DNA of 64,000 nucleotides, taken from positions 393,043 to 457,042 of the forward strand of contig RPFO01000333.1 of assembly GCA_009746045.1 (NCBI GenBank). The letters are read 5' to 3'. The notes under the pieces are model-generated. The model was given only the letters and a program-made list of their open reading frames with translations. It was not told where the DNA came from and ran no database searches. Shown one piece after another: positions 46,801 to 57,518 of this stretch (positions are counted from its first letter, which is position 1; each line of letters begins with the position of its first letter). This stretch comes from Mesostigma viride (Eukaryota > Streptophyta > Mesostigmatophyceae > Mesostigmatales > Mesostigmataceae). Position numbers and translations under genes: made by a program.

Positions 46801-49455
46801 ACCAGAGGGTGAGACCAGAGGGTGAGACCAGAGTGTGAGACCAGAGTGTGAGACTAGAGTGTGAGACCAGAGTGTGAGACCAGAGTGTGATACCAGAGTG
46901 TGAGACCAGAGTGTGAGACCAGAGTATGAGACCAGAGTATGAGACAAGAGTGTGAGACCAGGTATGCACACAGCCCCCAGGCTTTTGTCTCAGCCCCCAT
47001 GCGCACCTTTCGCGCCTGGAGTCCCAACAGGTCTTGGTTGATGGCGATGACGTCCTGCGGGCGCGCAGAGAAAAGAGACCAACCACACGCGGAAGGGGCC
47101 ATGAACTATGATTTCCCCACCATGCGCCGTGAGGGAAAGAAACACGAAACAACATGAGCATTACAATAAGACATCCGCCACCCAAAGCATGGCCTGCTCG
47201 TGTGCACAACAAGCCTGCCACTACGCACGTAAGACCCCTGCTTGATAGAGGGTGGGGGGACAAGGGTACGACCGCTCGTGCAGACACGACAATGCGCCCC
47301 ACCTCCAAACCATGAAACCGGCCAATCATAAGAGGGCGCTGGTCACCCTCCGTGCAGAATGGCCAGGGTGCGTGGTGGCGCATGCATACAGCCAACACGG
47401 ACACAGCCCACGTTTCACCAAACACCAATCGCAGAAACTTCCTCTACTGTGGGACCCCTTCGATCCATGATGACCTGTTTCAAAACAGGCCATGACCGCA
47501 CGCAGCCACTAGGAAACCGCCGGCAGCGCCCAAGCCCCAGCGCGGGCAGCACCGCCTGCGCTTGCCTGCACAGCGTGGGCGTGATGCGCGCCTTCTCTGA
47601 TCACTGTGGTCTTATGCACCTCATTTCCCGCGGCTTCCCTGGTTCGCCCCCTTGTGGTCGTACGGCTCAGCTTCCCAGGTTCCTCCCCTCACCTTGGCAA
47701 GCAGGATGCGGCGTGTGCTGTCGCTCATCGAGCGCGGATCGTTGCCTAGGATCAGTGGCGCCGCGAGCATGCACCAGAGGCTGAACTGGGCCTTCTGCTC
47801 GGTGAAGGAGAGGCCACCGACCACGCCCCACTGCTGGCGCGTGATGTACATGCCAGGCACACAGCCGGCCACGTGCGGCGGGCACATTCCCCCCTGTGGG
47901 ATAATGCCGTAGGGTGTCATGCCATCCAGCCCCACCAGCAGCATGTCCGGGTCGTTGAACCCACGGTGACCGCTGCTGGCGCCGTCACTGCCTCCACCCC
48001 TGCTGTTGCCATGGTTGCCATCAACGTTCACACTGCCAGCCGCGTCCCCCTCACTGCGCGCACCGTCCTTGTGAGGTGAGGAGCTGGATCGCTGCTGCTG
48101 CTCTTTTCCTTTTTCCGTTTCTTTCCCACTTTCTTTCCCTTGATCATGTTGCCGCTGTGCCTTCTGCTGCCGCTGCTGCTCGTCCGCCCTCTCCATGTCG
48201 CGCACGGCACCCGTCACGCTCTGCAGGAAGGGAGGCAGCGCAAGCCTCTGGCGCGCATCCCCCTCATCCCACGCGGCAAACAGATCGATGCCCACACGCC
48301 ATGAGGAGGCGCCGACCTGCGGCCGCGCGATAGGGGCGCAAGCCGGGCCAGCAAGAACGAGGCGTGAGCCGTCGCCGGGGATGTGGGGCAGGAACCAGGC
48401 GTGGGCTGTCCCGCACAAAAACACGAGCTTTGTAGACGACACACAAAGCGGGCCAACAGCCGGGGGAAACGGGGGCGACTCGGCACATGAACGCGAGAAA
48501 CCCCACGAGAAGCATCCAGCGGCCGCGAATGGTGGGATATCTTCACAGAACTGTCCCCGTTGCTCACACTACACGTGTCCATGTTCACGCATCGGTTGCT
48601 TATTACTGCTGTCCACACGTGGCCATGTTCACGCATCGGTTGCTTGTTACTGCTGTCCGCACGTGTCCATGTTCACGCATCGGTTGCTTATTACTGCTGT
48701 CCGCACGTGTCCATGTTCACGCATCCGTTGCTTATTACTGCTGTCCACACGTGGCCATGTTCACGCATCGGTTGCTTATTACTGCTTTCCACACGTGTCC
48801 ATGTTCACGCATCCGTTGCTTATTACTGCTGTCCACGTCACCGACGACCTGGTACCTACCTGTGCGTTGCCATCTGAACAGGGGAACTGGGGCCCATGGT
48901 CTCCGTTGGAAGAGGCACGCACAACCTCCCCAGCAACACGGCACAGAGGCTCACCTGGCTCACCGGTTACCCCACCCCACCCCAGCACTCCCACGCCCTC
49001 ACCCACCAACCGACGCTCACCTCCGCCCCCCACAGGTGCGGCTGCTCCGTCCCCCAGTTGCAGATGCTGAAGACCATCGACCGACCCGCCATGGCAAGTG
49101 CCCGCCCCATGTGGGCGTACACGTCCCTGGCAGGCATGTCCGTGCCGCCCATGTCGCAGTAATCCACCTTGACATAGTCCACCCCCCACGCGGCGTAGGT
49201 TCTGGCGTCCACCTCCTCGTGGCCCCAGCTGCCGGGGAACCCCTCACACGTGTGGTTGCCCGTGTCCGTGTAGAGGCCGAACCTGAGGCCGCGCGCATGC
49301 ACGTACTCCGCAAGCGCGGCCATGCCAGAGGGGAACTTTGTGGCGGAGGCGGCAATGCTGCCGTCTGGGCGCCGTGCCTCCATCCAACAGTCATCTGGGT
49401 GCCGACGCCAGCACGCGCGAAAGTATGTAAATGCACAGGCGCACAGGCATGGGTA

Positions 49456-49543
<88 letters not shown>

Positions 49544-51276
49544 GACGCAGGACACCCACCCACCACCATACAAGACACATATACACATGCACACACACAC
49601 GCACACATACACGCACACACACACACACATCCGCACACACACGCAAACAAACAAACAAACAAACAAACAAACAAACAAACAAACAAACAAACAAACAAAC
49701 AAACAAACAAACAAACAAACAAACAAACAAACAAACAAACAAACAAACAAACAAACAAACAAACAAACAAACAAACAAACAAACAAACAAACAAACAAAC
49801 AAACAAACAAACAAACAAACAAACAAACAAACAAACAAACAAACAAACAAACAAACACAAACACAAACACAAACACAAACACAAACACACACACACGAGA
49901 ATGGCGCTGCACACAATGCAGACGGCACATGGCACACAATACGGGACACCCATGAGCAAGGGCAAGCAGTGCGTGGCATGGGCCGTGGCATGGGGCATGG
50001 GGCGCGTATGGTTGCGTCACGACACATCCATCACGCGACTGCATGCGGCATGGGGCATGGGGCAGCATGCGCCTGTGGCGGCATGTCCCTGTGGGCACAC
50101 GGCGGCCGTAAGGGGCAAGGGCAGCCTGCGCATTACGGCCATACATCCCGGTTTTAACGTAGAGCAAAACGCAAGCCAGTACTTGTTATCTTATCGAATC
50201 ATACTTATGTGATTTCACTTACTAAATGCTAGAAGAATGCTGCTCATCCTCATCGTCCTACCTTGGCTACCTCGGACGTGGATATCCGAGTGTACACCGC
50301 CAGGTGCCTTGGTGTGGGGCGTTGTAATGGGATGAGGGCGACGATGGGCACGGGGAGACTGAGGGGTGGCATCCACACATGTTGCGGCGGCCAGGGTTAG
50401 CTTGTACAAGTTCAGTGCACAAGGCGTCGCAGCAGGCGGTGCACACCGCTTGGGTGCTGCTGCATCGAGCAGCCGTCAGCAGGCTGCCGGCGCCAGAGCC
50501 TGGGGCGTGCATGGGCTTCCCTACGACTGCGTGGTGGCCACAGCGTAAACGTGTGGATGGGTGGTGGTGGCCACACTGGGAATGCTTGTTGATAGATGAC
50601 GGTCGATAGAGAATATACTTGTTAGAGAAGCACGGGCGCCGGGCGGAGGGCTCTCCCGCGCAACCCGCATCCGCTATCCGCCCATGCTTGCTGCGGCGAC
50701 TGGCAAGATAGTTATGCAATTTCTGCAACGATTAGGACCCGAGGGACTGTGCGGGGCTTAAGCAGGAACGGTTACACTGAAATTATAATCCTTTCTCGTA
50801 TTTACAAGTGGCAACATGAATCGGCAGGGGTGACGGGCAGGCAGACCATGCTTACGTACAGCGTACCTATGTTTACGTACACGTAGCCCGCATCACGCAG
50901 GCCCGAGGTGACCATGGCATCCGCCACCTCGCGGATCAGCGTTTCGTTGATGTCGCAGCGGAAGGTATTCCAGCTGGAGAAGCCCCGTGGACAGTCATAC
51001 GCAGAAAAAATCGTCTCTTAGTCGAGGCATGAACTGGACCATCCCCCCCCCTTTTCCCTCGAGTAACAGTTGCTAATTATGATAGTAGTATGTATATAGA
51101 GAGAGACATGAGAGTACAGGCGACAATGTGGGCAAACAAGTGGCCAATTCATACCTGTTCCAACCCATGGCGGGTAGTCTTGGAAGGCCCCCCACATGGG
51201 TTGCCATAGTTCCACAAATGTAGCAAAAAAGTAAGAGCCCTAGTCTGTAGACATTGCCAAAGGTTCCTTTATCCAT
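35936..51276 (-). CDS. Secreted/membrane-anchored alpha-galactosidase (GH27) with inserted ShKT module
   Basis: Seven exons: 51276-51155, 50973-50867, 49394-49021, 48316-47693, 47054-46959, 38500-38248 and 36711-35936. All are in phase, giving 783 residues. A signal peptide (GLLLFCYICGTMA) precedes PAMGWNSWNTFRCDINETLI, whose Ser is split by intron 1. DDCW, GLYTDTGNHTC, GSWGHEEVDA and YVKVDYC (nucleophile Asp154) follow, then SWRVGID (likely acid/base Asp212), NDPDML (322-327) and the INQDLLG segment. These define GH27, which hydrolyses terminal alpha-galactosides. Unusual parts are a 70-residue Gln/Lys/Gly/Ser insert (245-318), a six-cysteine ShKT module (C505-C540) inserted in the C-terminal beta-sandwich before RDVWEQRELGAFHG, and a transmembrane helix (about 742-759) with a basic tail. 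Exon 5's donor is GTCTCA, non-consensus, and could be misplaced. Over 84% of the 15.3-kb gene is intron. Confidence 0.9.
36840..38065. repeat. Tetranucleotide arrays in GH27 intron 6
   Basis: Plus-strand order is (GGTCAGGC)8 at about 36840-36903, (GGTC) about 135 units to 37448, (GTTC) about 75 units to 37757, (GCTC) about 14 units to 37815, then (GTTC) again to about 38060. Blocks are almost pure. It lies between the exons encoding the two halves of the ShKT module. All long ORFs here (GRSV, TDRP, RSFV and NERT repeats) are shadows. Confidence 0.97.
38501..39449. other. Unique part of GH27 intron 5
   Basis: Intronic sequence upstream of exon 38500-38248. Includes two ATGCATGCAAGCACACATCC-like repeats (38511-38583) and, at 39190-39410, imperfect repeats around TTAAGAAGCCAAGG, AGACCCTGGATTTTGG and GATCGCAGGGCTGG. 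No gene. Confidence 0.5.
39450..46960. repeat. 7.5-kb 13-bp minisatellite in GH27 intron 5
   Basis: About 575 units of AGTGTGAGACCAG (minus CTGGTCTCACACT), with variants such as AGGATGAGACCAG and AGTATGAGACCAG. It starts at the 5' splice site: the exon ends GCATACCTG and the intron begins GTCTCACACTCTTGTC. A higher-order duplication exists: a rare variant block (CCATAGGATATGACC ... GAGATTAG) occurs at 42186 and 45423, exactly 3237 bp or 249 units apart. Long open frames (LWSHTLVSHSG repeats) arise because three units make 39 bp. Confidence 0.96.
48573..48838. repeat. 44-bp minisatellite in GH27 intron 3
   Basis: Six units of 44 bp containing GTTCACGCATCGGTTGCTTA and TACTGCTGTCCACACGTGGC, with C/G and T/C variants. 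It sits between exons 49394-49021 and 48316-47693. Confidence 0.9.
49458..49895. repeat. (AC)n and (AAAC)n microsatellites in GH27 intron 2
   Basis: Pure (AC)n at about 49458-49542, degenerate AC-rich sequence, then about 53 units of AAAC at 49643-49855 passing into (AAACAC)n to 49890. It lies between exons 50973-50867 and 49394-49021. Confidence 0.97.
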
Positions 51277-52156
51277 GCCTGCATGCTGCGGCAGTCGGTG
51301 AAGTATCAGTGGAGTATTAACGAGTGAACCTGCACATTCTCTGGTCCACAAACTGGGAAAAAGCGGAAAACCTTTTAGTAGCTAGTGCGACAAAATGCAG
51401 CGTTTACATATATTTATATTAGACGCCCTATGAAGCTTTTGGCAGTTTAGCGTTATCCATAAGCGGCCCGCCAAGTCGGCGAAAATGGCACCGAACAGAT
51501 TTCGGAAACCTTTCACGGCAACAGCACGTTCAAAAAAACATGCAAGCATCTACGTGTCGAAATTCATAAATCATCCCCAAAGCAGCAATTCATGATTCTG
51601 CCATTATTCAGTCAATGGTAAGACTCTTATAGCAACATTAACTGGGAGCGCGGAGAACATCAACATTGTAACGTTATTAGGGAGCGCGCAAAAATTCACT
51701 GGTAACGGTAGCTGAGGGTAGTGCAAAATTGGCTGGCCGGCGTACGCAACAACTGCGGGGCGTGCCTTTTCCGTTTACCCCTCCGCCCTGCTCTAGCGCT
51801 ACTTATGGATGCCACTTGGCCACTCCTCAGGCCTCCACCGGTCGTGCGTGCTCTTGACGAACGAATGTGGCCTGGGCTACCGTAACGAAGGCCGAAGCTG
51901 CCTTAACCAGAAGTTTGGTACGTCGTGGTAGCTGTACGTAGTGAGGATATACCTGCCAGTCGCGCAGGCATTTGAAAAAGGTACTTTGAAGGAATTTAGA
52001 AATAACAATTCATTTACATTCACGGTGCTCTTACTCTGCACCATGGGGCATTAAAATTGCTCGTGTTTGCCCGCGTGTGTGGGTATTCTGTCTCGTGGTC
52101 CACCCTCTGACTCAGGATTAGCAGCCTAAGCATGGGCTTTCCCGGATAGATTACCC
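51277..52156. promoter_or_regulatory. Divergent intergenic region between the GH27 and TAF7 genes
   Basis: 880 bp separate two divergently transcribed start codons, so both promoters must lie here. I see no clear TATA or Inr element. The segment GGGAGCGCGGAGAACATC and GGGAGCGCGCAAAAATTC (51648 and 51691) repeats a GGGAGCGCG motif in one orientation. Confidence 0.4.
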
Positions 52157-55100
52157 ATGAGCGAGGAACAGTTTATTCTGCGGTTGCCGCCACACATAGC
52201 ACAACGACTACACGATGCGCTTCAGCAGAAAGGAACCCCGGGAGAAGAAGGGTTAGTTTTAGAATTGAACTTGGAGGGTAAGTAAGTTTTCGTGACTTTT
52301 CCCCGATTTTAGAGTCACGCGTTTTAAAATGTTTTGTGAGACAGCGGTCTTGCTAGCGCATTGACAGGATGCCCTCTTCTTGAGTTTTTGTTGCAGACAA
52401 TGGTCGTGAGGGAACTTTCACCGTGGGCGGCCAGGCGCTACCTGCGGTGCTCTTGGATCTGCCGTGTGTCGTTGAATCCTTCAAGACGCGCGACGAAAAC
52501 CATCTCGTTAAAAGTGCCGACATCGGTCAGGTGCAGAGTTGTGCCCACAAAATTTTTCGTCAATTTTCCATTACAACTTTTGTTTTTCAGCTCTACTTAT
52601 GTGCATCCTTTTGGTGCCGGCCGTGCCTGGACAACGATGCTGTCTTGACACGTATCGAGTTGTTGGGTCGCCTGCTTGCACTTGCTTGTGCAGATGATCA
52701 TGGTGGCCGAGAGCATGGCGGACATTCAGGCGGTGACGGAGGCGGAGCATCGCTGCCGCCACGGCATCACACCGCCCATGCGGGATGTGCGGCGGCGCCG
52801 CTTCGCCAAGCACCGGGAGTTTGATGTGCGTGGCCAAACCTGACTGTTGGCCACCCGTGACCACTTTTCGGGCCATGCTTCACCCTTGCTAGCCCTCGCT
52901 CACGTGACAGCAACCAGGAATAAGAAGTGCTTCTTGCATGATGCGGGAACAGGCAGCAAGTGTGTGCCCTGCTGCCGATCAACCAAGGGGGCCTGGCGGT
53001 GGTGGGCTGGCGGTGGTGGGCTGTTTGATGGGCGTCCATGACAAGGAGATGTCGCTACAGGGAAGCTATCATCCGCCATGCTGCCCGCTTGCGCCTCCTA
53101 TCTTCATGGCCATCCTTGCGTCCACGTTGGCATCCTTGCATCTGCGCATGCGCATAATCCTTGTGTCCACGTTGGCATGCTTGCATCTGCGCATGCGCAT
53201 AATCCTCGCGTCCACGTTGGCATCCTTGCATCTGCGCATGGGCATAATCCTCGCGTCCACGTTGGCATCCTTGCATCAGCGCATGGGCATAATCCTTGCG
53301 TCCACGTTGGCATCCTTGCATCCGTGCATGCGCATAATCCTTGCGTCCACGTTGGCATCCTTGCATCCGCGCATGGGCATAATCCTCGCGTCCACGTTGG
53401 CATCCTTGCATCCGTGCATGCGCATAATCCCTTGCGTCCACGTTGGCATCCTTGCATCTGCGCATGGGCATAATCCTTGCGTCCACGTTGGCATCCTTGC
53501 ATCTGCGCATGCGCATAATCCTCGCGGCCACGTTGGCATCCTTGCATCCGCGCATGGGCACAATCCTCGCGTCCACGTTGGCATCCTTGCATCCGCGCAT
53601 GGGCATAATCCTCGCGTCCACGTTGGCATCCTTGCATCCGCGCATGGGCATAATCCTCGCGTCCACGTTGGCATCCTTGCATCCGCGCATGGGCACAATC
53701 CTCGCGTCCACGTTGGCATCCTTGCATCTGCGCATGCGCATAATCCTTGCGTCCACGTTGGCATCCTTGCACCCGCGCATGGGCATAATCCTCGCGTCCA
53801 CGTTGGCATCCTTGCATCCGCGCATGGGCATAATCCTCGCGTCCACGTTGGCATCCTTGCATCCGCGCATGGGCACAATCCTCGCGTCCACGTTGGCATC
53901 CTTGCATCTGCGCATGCGCACAATCCTCGCGTCCACGTTGGCATCCTTGCATCTGCGCATGCGCATAATCCTTGCGTCCACGTTGGCATCCTTGCATCCG
54001 CGCATGGGCACAATCCTCGCGTCCACGTTGGCATCCTTGCATCTGCGCATGCGCATAATCCTTGCGTCCACGTTGGCATCCTTGCATCCGCGCATGGGCA
54101 TAATCCTCGCGTCCACGTTGGCATCCTTGCATCCGCGCATGGGCATAATCCTCGCGTCCACGTTGGCATCCTTGCATCCGCGCATGGGCATAATCCTTGC
54201 GTCCACGTTGGCATGCTTGCATCCGCGCATGCGCATAATCCTCGCGTCCACGTTGGCATCCTTGCATCCGCGCATGGGCATAATCCTTGCGTCCACGTTG
54301 GCATCCTTGCATGCGCGCATGGGCATAATCCTTGCGTCCACGTTGGCATCCTTGCATGCGCGCATGGGCATAATCCTTGCGTCCACGTTGGCATCCTTGC
54401 ATGCACGCATGGGCATAATCCTCGCGGCCACGTTGGCATCCTTGCAGCTGCGCATGCGCATAATCCTTGCGTCCACGTTGGCATGCTTGCATCCGCGCAT
54501 GCGCATAATCCTCGCGTCCACGTTGGCATCCTTGCATCCGCGCATGGGCATAATCCTTGCGTCCACGTTGGCATCCTTGCATCCGCGCATGCGCATAATC
54601 CTTGCGTCCACGTTGGCATCCTTGCATCCGCGCATGGGCACAATCCTCGCGTCCACGTTGGCATCCTTGCATGCGCGCATGCGCATAATCCTTGCGTCCA
54701 CGTTGGCATCCTTGCATCTGCGCATGGGCATAATCCTTGCGTCCACGTTGGCATCCTTGCATGCGCGCATGGGCATAATCCTTGCGTCCAGGTTGGCATC
54801 CTTGCATCCGCGCAGGCGCATAATCCTTGCGTCCACGTTGGCATCCTTGCATCCGCGCATGGGCATAATCCTCGCGTCCACGTTGGCATCCTTGCATCTG
54901 CGCATGGGCATAATCCTCGCGTCCACGTTGGCATCCTTGCATCTGCGCATGGGCATAATCCTTGCGTCCACGTTGGCATCCTTGCATGCGCGCATGGGCA
55001 TAATCCTCGCGTCCACGTTGGCATCCTTGCATGCGCGCATGGGCATAATCCTCGCGTCCACGTTGGCATCCTTGCATCTGCGCATGGGCATAATCCTCGC

Positions 55101-55726
55101 GTCCACGTTGGCATGCTTGCATCCGCGCATGCGCATAATCCTTGCGTCCACGTTGGCATCCTTGCATCCGCGCATGCGCACAATCCTCGCGTCCACGTTG
55201 GCATCCTTGCATCCGCGCATGGGCATAATCCTCGCGTCCACGTTGGCATCCTTGCATCCGCGCATGGGCATAATCCTCGCGTCCACGTTGGCATCCTTGC
55301 ATCCGCGCATGGGCATAATCCTTGCGTCCACGTTGGCACCCTTGCATCCGCCCATGGTGGCCTATGTTTGTGGTGTGTTTGTGTGTGTGTGTGTGTTTGT
55401 GCGTGTGTAAATTGTGTGTGTTTGTGTGTGTGCGTGCGTGTGCGTATGCGTATGCGTGTTTGTTTGTGGGTGCACCCTGCCCCCAACAACAGAAGGATGC
55501 ACTGGCTGCTATGGAGGACAATTTGTTCGCAAAGTGCAAGTCGTACCTCGGCGGAGGCAATGCGGGGGCTGGCACGGCGGCCGCGGCGGATATCCTTCCC
55601 CACTGCCCCCCTAAGAGCATGCCCCCCCCCATGGCATGGTTGGGCACTCCCCCCTGTCTTTGTATGGGCATGCGTGGGCGCTCCCTGGGCATGTTGTTGC
55701 TTGTTGCGCGCAGAAGAGTTGCATAG
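52157..55726 (+). CDS. TAF7: Transcription initiation factor TFIID subunit 7 (TAF7)
   Basis: Exons 52157-52277, 52397-52530 and 52694-52825 are GT-AG and in phase, encoding residues 1-129. The TAFII55 N-terminal domain is clear: EEQFILRLPPHIAQRL, then ALPAVLLDLPCVVESFKT (the LDLPC-V-E-S-K-T core), SADIGQMIMV and RHGITPPMRDVRRRRFAK. TAF7 is a TFIID component that contacts TAF1 and modulates pre-initiation complex assembly in the nucleus. A fourth exon starting at 55493 after CCCCCAACAACAG is phase-compatible (KDALAAMEDNLFAKCKSYLG) and open to a TAG at 55726, but its true 3' end is uncertain. The intervening 2.7-kb intron holds a large minisatellite. A separate acidic exon may lie downstream (56278-56382). 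Residues after 129 are therefore tentative; the N-terminal assignment is firm. Confidence 0.85.
53105..55350. repeat. 45-bp minisatellite in TAF7 intron 3
   Basis: About 50 units of 45 bp containing GCGTCCACGTTGGCATCCTT and GCATCCGCGCATGGGCATAA, variable at T/C in CTTGCG/CTCGCG and ATGCGC/ATGGGC. 45 is divisible by three, so all six frames stay open and create long repeat ORFs that are not genes. Confidence 0.95.
55366..55462. repeat. GT-rich microsatellite before the putative TAF7 exon 4
   Basis: Degenerate (GT)n with GTGTGTTT, GCGTGC and GTATGC variants, ending about 30 bp before the acceptor at 55491-55492. Confidence 0.85.
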
Positions 55727-56277
55727 AAGGGTTTACGGAGTATGGAGTGTTACATATTTGCTTTAGACTTTTTGTGTGTGTCTATCTTTTTCTTTTGGAC
55801 AGTTGACAGTCGCTGTACGGACAGGAACGCCTGGCTGGCCCGTTCCGGCAAGTCCACTGTCCCTGGATGTGCTCCCTGGCCCTCCCTGGGTGGTCGTCGC
55901 TCACCATCCCTCTGCACTGGACTTTATTGGGCCTTTTTTTATTTCATCATTGCACATCGTGGGCATAAACCCGATCACTTTTGGTACTAGGTCACTGTTG
56001 AGTCTCCGTGGGAGGTGAGATGGGGAGGCAACACACTAGGCTGGCGGGGCCGGCGCACCATCGAGTCTGCTGGAATCATTTGTCAGGTAGTGCTTGCGCC
56101 CAAACCACATCACGTCATGAGTGCTAGGTGGCAACAATAACTGCCAGCCGGCGCATGGGATCAGCTTGTGCTTCTCCGATGAAGGGGTCACACCTTAACA
56201 ACGCCTCCCATCGCTTGCATCGGTGTCTATTGTGGCCCTGGGCTGGCATTGTGTTGGGGGGGTGCGCGACATCACGC

Positions 56278-56382
56278 AAGGGAGATGGCGATGGGACCCT
56301 GGACGATGAGCAAGACGACGATGCGCTTGGTGGTGACGATGGCGGTGGGGACAAAATGGACCTGGACAACGGCAGCCCTTAA
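56278..56382 (+). CDS. Possible acidic C-terminal exon of TAF7
   Basis: After CATCACGCAAG, a frame encodes GDGDGTLDDEQDDDALGGD then DGGGDKMDLDNGSP and a TAA at 56380-56382. Acidic C-terminal tails are common in TAF7. No matching donor from 55493-55726 could be fixed by eye, so its link to TAF7 is inference. Confidence 0.4.
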   Translation, partial: KGDGDGTLDDEQDDDALGGDDGGGDKMDLDNGSP

Positions 56383-56540
56383 CCTGCACCCGTTGACCTT
56401 TGTGGTCGCTAGCAGGCAGCAGAGCGTGTAGTCCCTGGTGCACTCATGTTGGCACGCAGATGTGCGGGCCCGTGGGCCTTCAGTAGTCGAGTTGATGCTC
56501 ATCAAGCCTCAACAACCTGTGTTGCCCTGATTAGGCATTC

Positions 56541-56972
56541 ATGGCGCACTCAGCCCGTGTAAATATATTTTCGCGCCAGTCGGGATCGCCGGCAAATTTC
56601 AGCGTTTCGAATAGGGTTTTTGCAGGTCGCCAAGTTTGGCGTTCTGAACTGTGTGTACTGGTGTCGCTCGGCCACTACTTGTGTGGCGTTTTGACCAGTA
56701 AGATTGGTTTCGCCACGACCACGCGTGGCGGGTTTCAGTGCCGGGCGCCCGTATCTAGAGTACTATGTGTCAGCTCCCGCCAGAGGGACGGTGCGGCCCT
56801 TGGTTGTCACTTGCCGGCGGAACCCATTTTCGGAAGAACCACAGGTTCGAAGTTCGAAGAAGAGGCAAAGCCCATTTGTTTGGTCAGCGTGTGTAGAGGG
56901 GACGCGATTCGACCATTTCCATTGGCGTCTATAGCACAACACAGCTCGGATGAGGATTACATCCCCATCTAG
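56541..56972 (+). CDS. Hypothetical ORF, 143 residues
   Basis: Begins ATGGCGCACTC (good start context) and ends HSSDEDYIPI. No recognised domain; Cys/Arg/Ser-rich. A competing frame within it (56704-56934) is equally plausible after a TTTTTGCAG acceptor-like site at 56624, so this could be an exon of an unidentified gene or non-coding. Confidence 0.3.
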   Translation: MAHSARVNIFSRQSGSPANFSVSNRVFAGRQVWRSELCVLVSLGHYLCGVLTSKIGFATTTRGGFQCRAPVSRVLCVSSRQRDGAALGCHLPAEPIFGRTTGSKFEEEAKPICLVSVCRGDAIRPFPLASIAQHSSDEDYIPI

Positions 56973-57122
56973 TGCTTAATGGTTGGGGAATGATGCAGAC
57001 AATATTTGTTTAAACTTTTGTGTAATTATTTTTCTGATGAGATCAGCATAGTACTCCGTGGCATGCCTTTGCGCATGACACGCAAGTACTTACTTACTTA
57101 CTTATTGGCGTCTACATATTAG

Positions 57123-57518
57123 ACGATGGATCTTGGCGCAAAATTCCTGACTCGATCTGTGGCCAAGATGGTACGAAGAAAAAAGCATACAGTAGAAGGA
57201 TTTTGGGGAAAGCGCGAGTCAAACCTTTCCCCATCCATCCATCCACCCATCCACCCATCCACCCATCCTCCTCCGCAAAAAAATTATTTGCTCATGAATC
57301 TTCACAGTTCGCAAGCAGAAGTCCTCATGGCGAAGCGTGCGGTGAGCGTGCGGTGAGCTAGTGACTGCCCCAAGTCCTGTGACGCGTCCTGGCGACGCGT
57401 GCAATGACACGGCACAGACTGAGAGTCAAGGAAGTTCCGGGGAAATGCCAAGATCCTGTTTTTGTCAGTGTTATCATCTTGGCCGTAGAGTCAGGAGTTT
57501 TGCGCCAAGATCCATCGT
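57123..57518. mobile_element. MITE-like element with about 46-bp terminal inverted repeats
   Basis: The left end GACGATGGATCTTGGCGCAA (57123) and right end TTGCGCCAAGATCCATCGTC (57518) pair. Pairing continues through AATTCCTGACTC / GAGTCAGGAGTT and GGCCAAGATG / CATCTTGGCC. The roughly 300-bp interior has a (CATC/CACC)n tract at 57231-57270 and no transposase. No clear target-site duplication is visible; a TTACTTACTTACTTA run lies just outside the left end (57089-57103). Confidence 0.75.

Noticed and set aside
39450-46960. CRISPR array
   Set aside because: Units are contiguous 13-mers with no unique spacers, and the host is eukaryotic. The same holds for the other tandem arrays here.
39436-46971. 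Multiple minus-strand ORFs of LWSHTLVSHSG repeats up to 630 residues
   Set aside because: Three 13-bp units give 39 bp, so stops are excluded mechanically. The same array is open in more than one frame, and it sits in an intron.
52938-55766. 942-residue ORF of 15-residue repeats (VHVGILASAHGHNPR) and minus-strand counterparts
   Set aside because: All six frames are open through the 45-bp array. It lies between TAF7 exons in phase.
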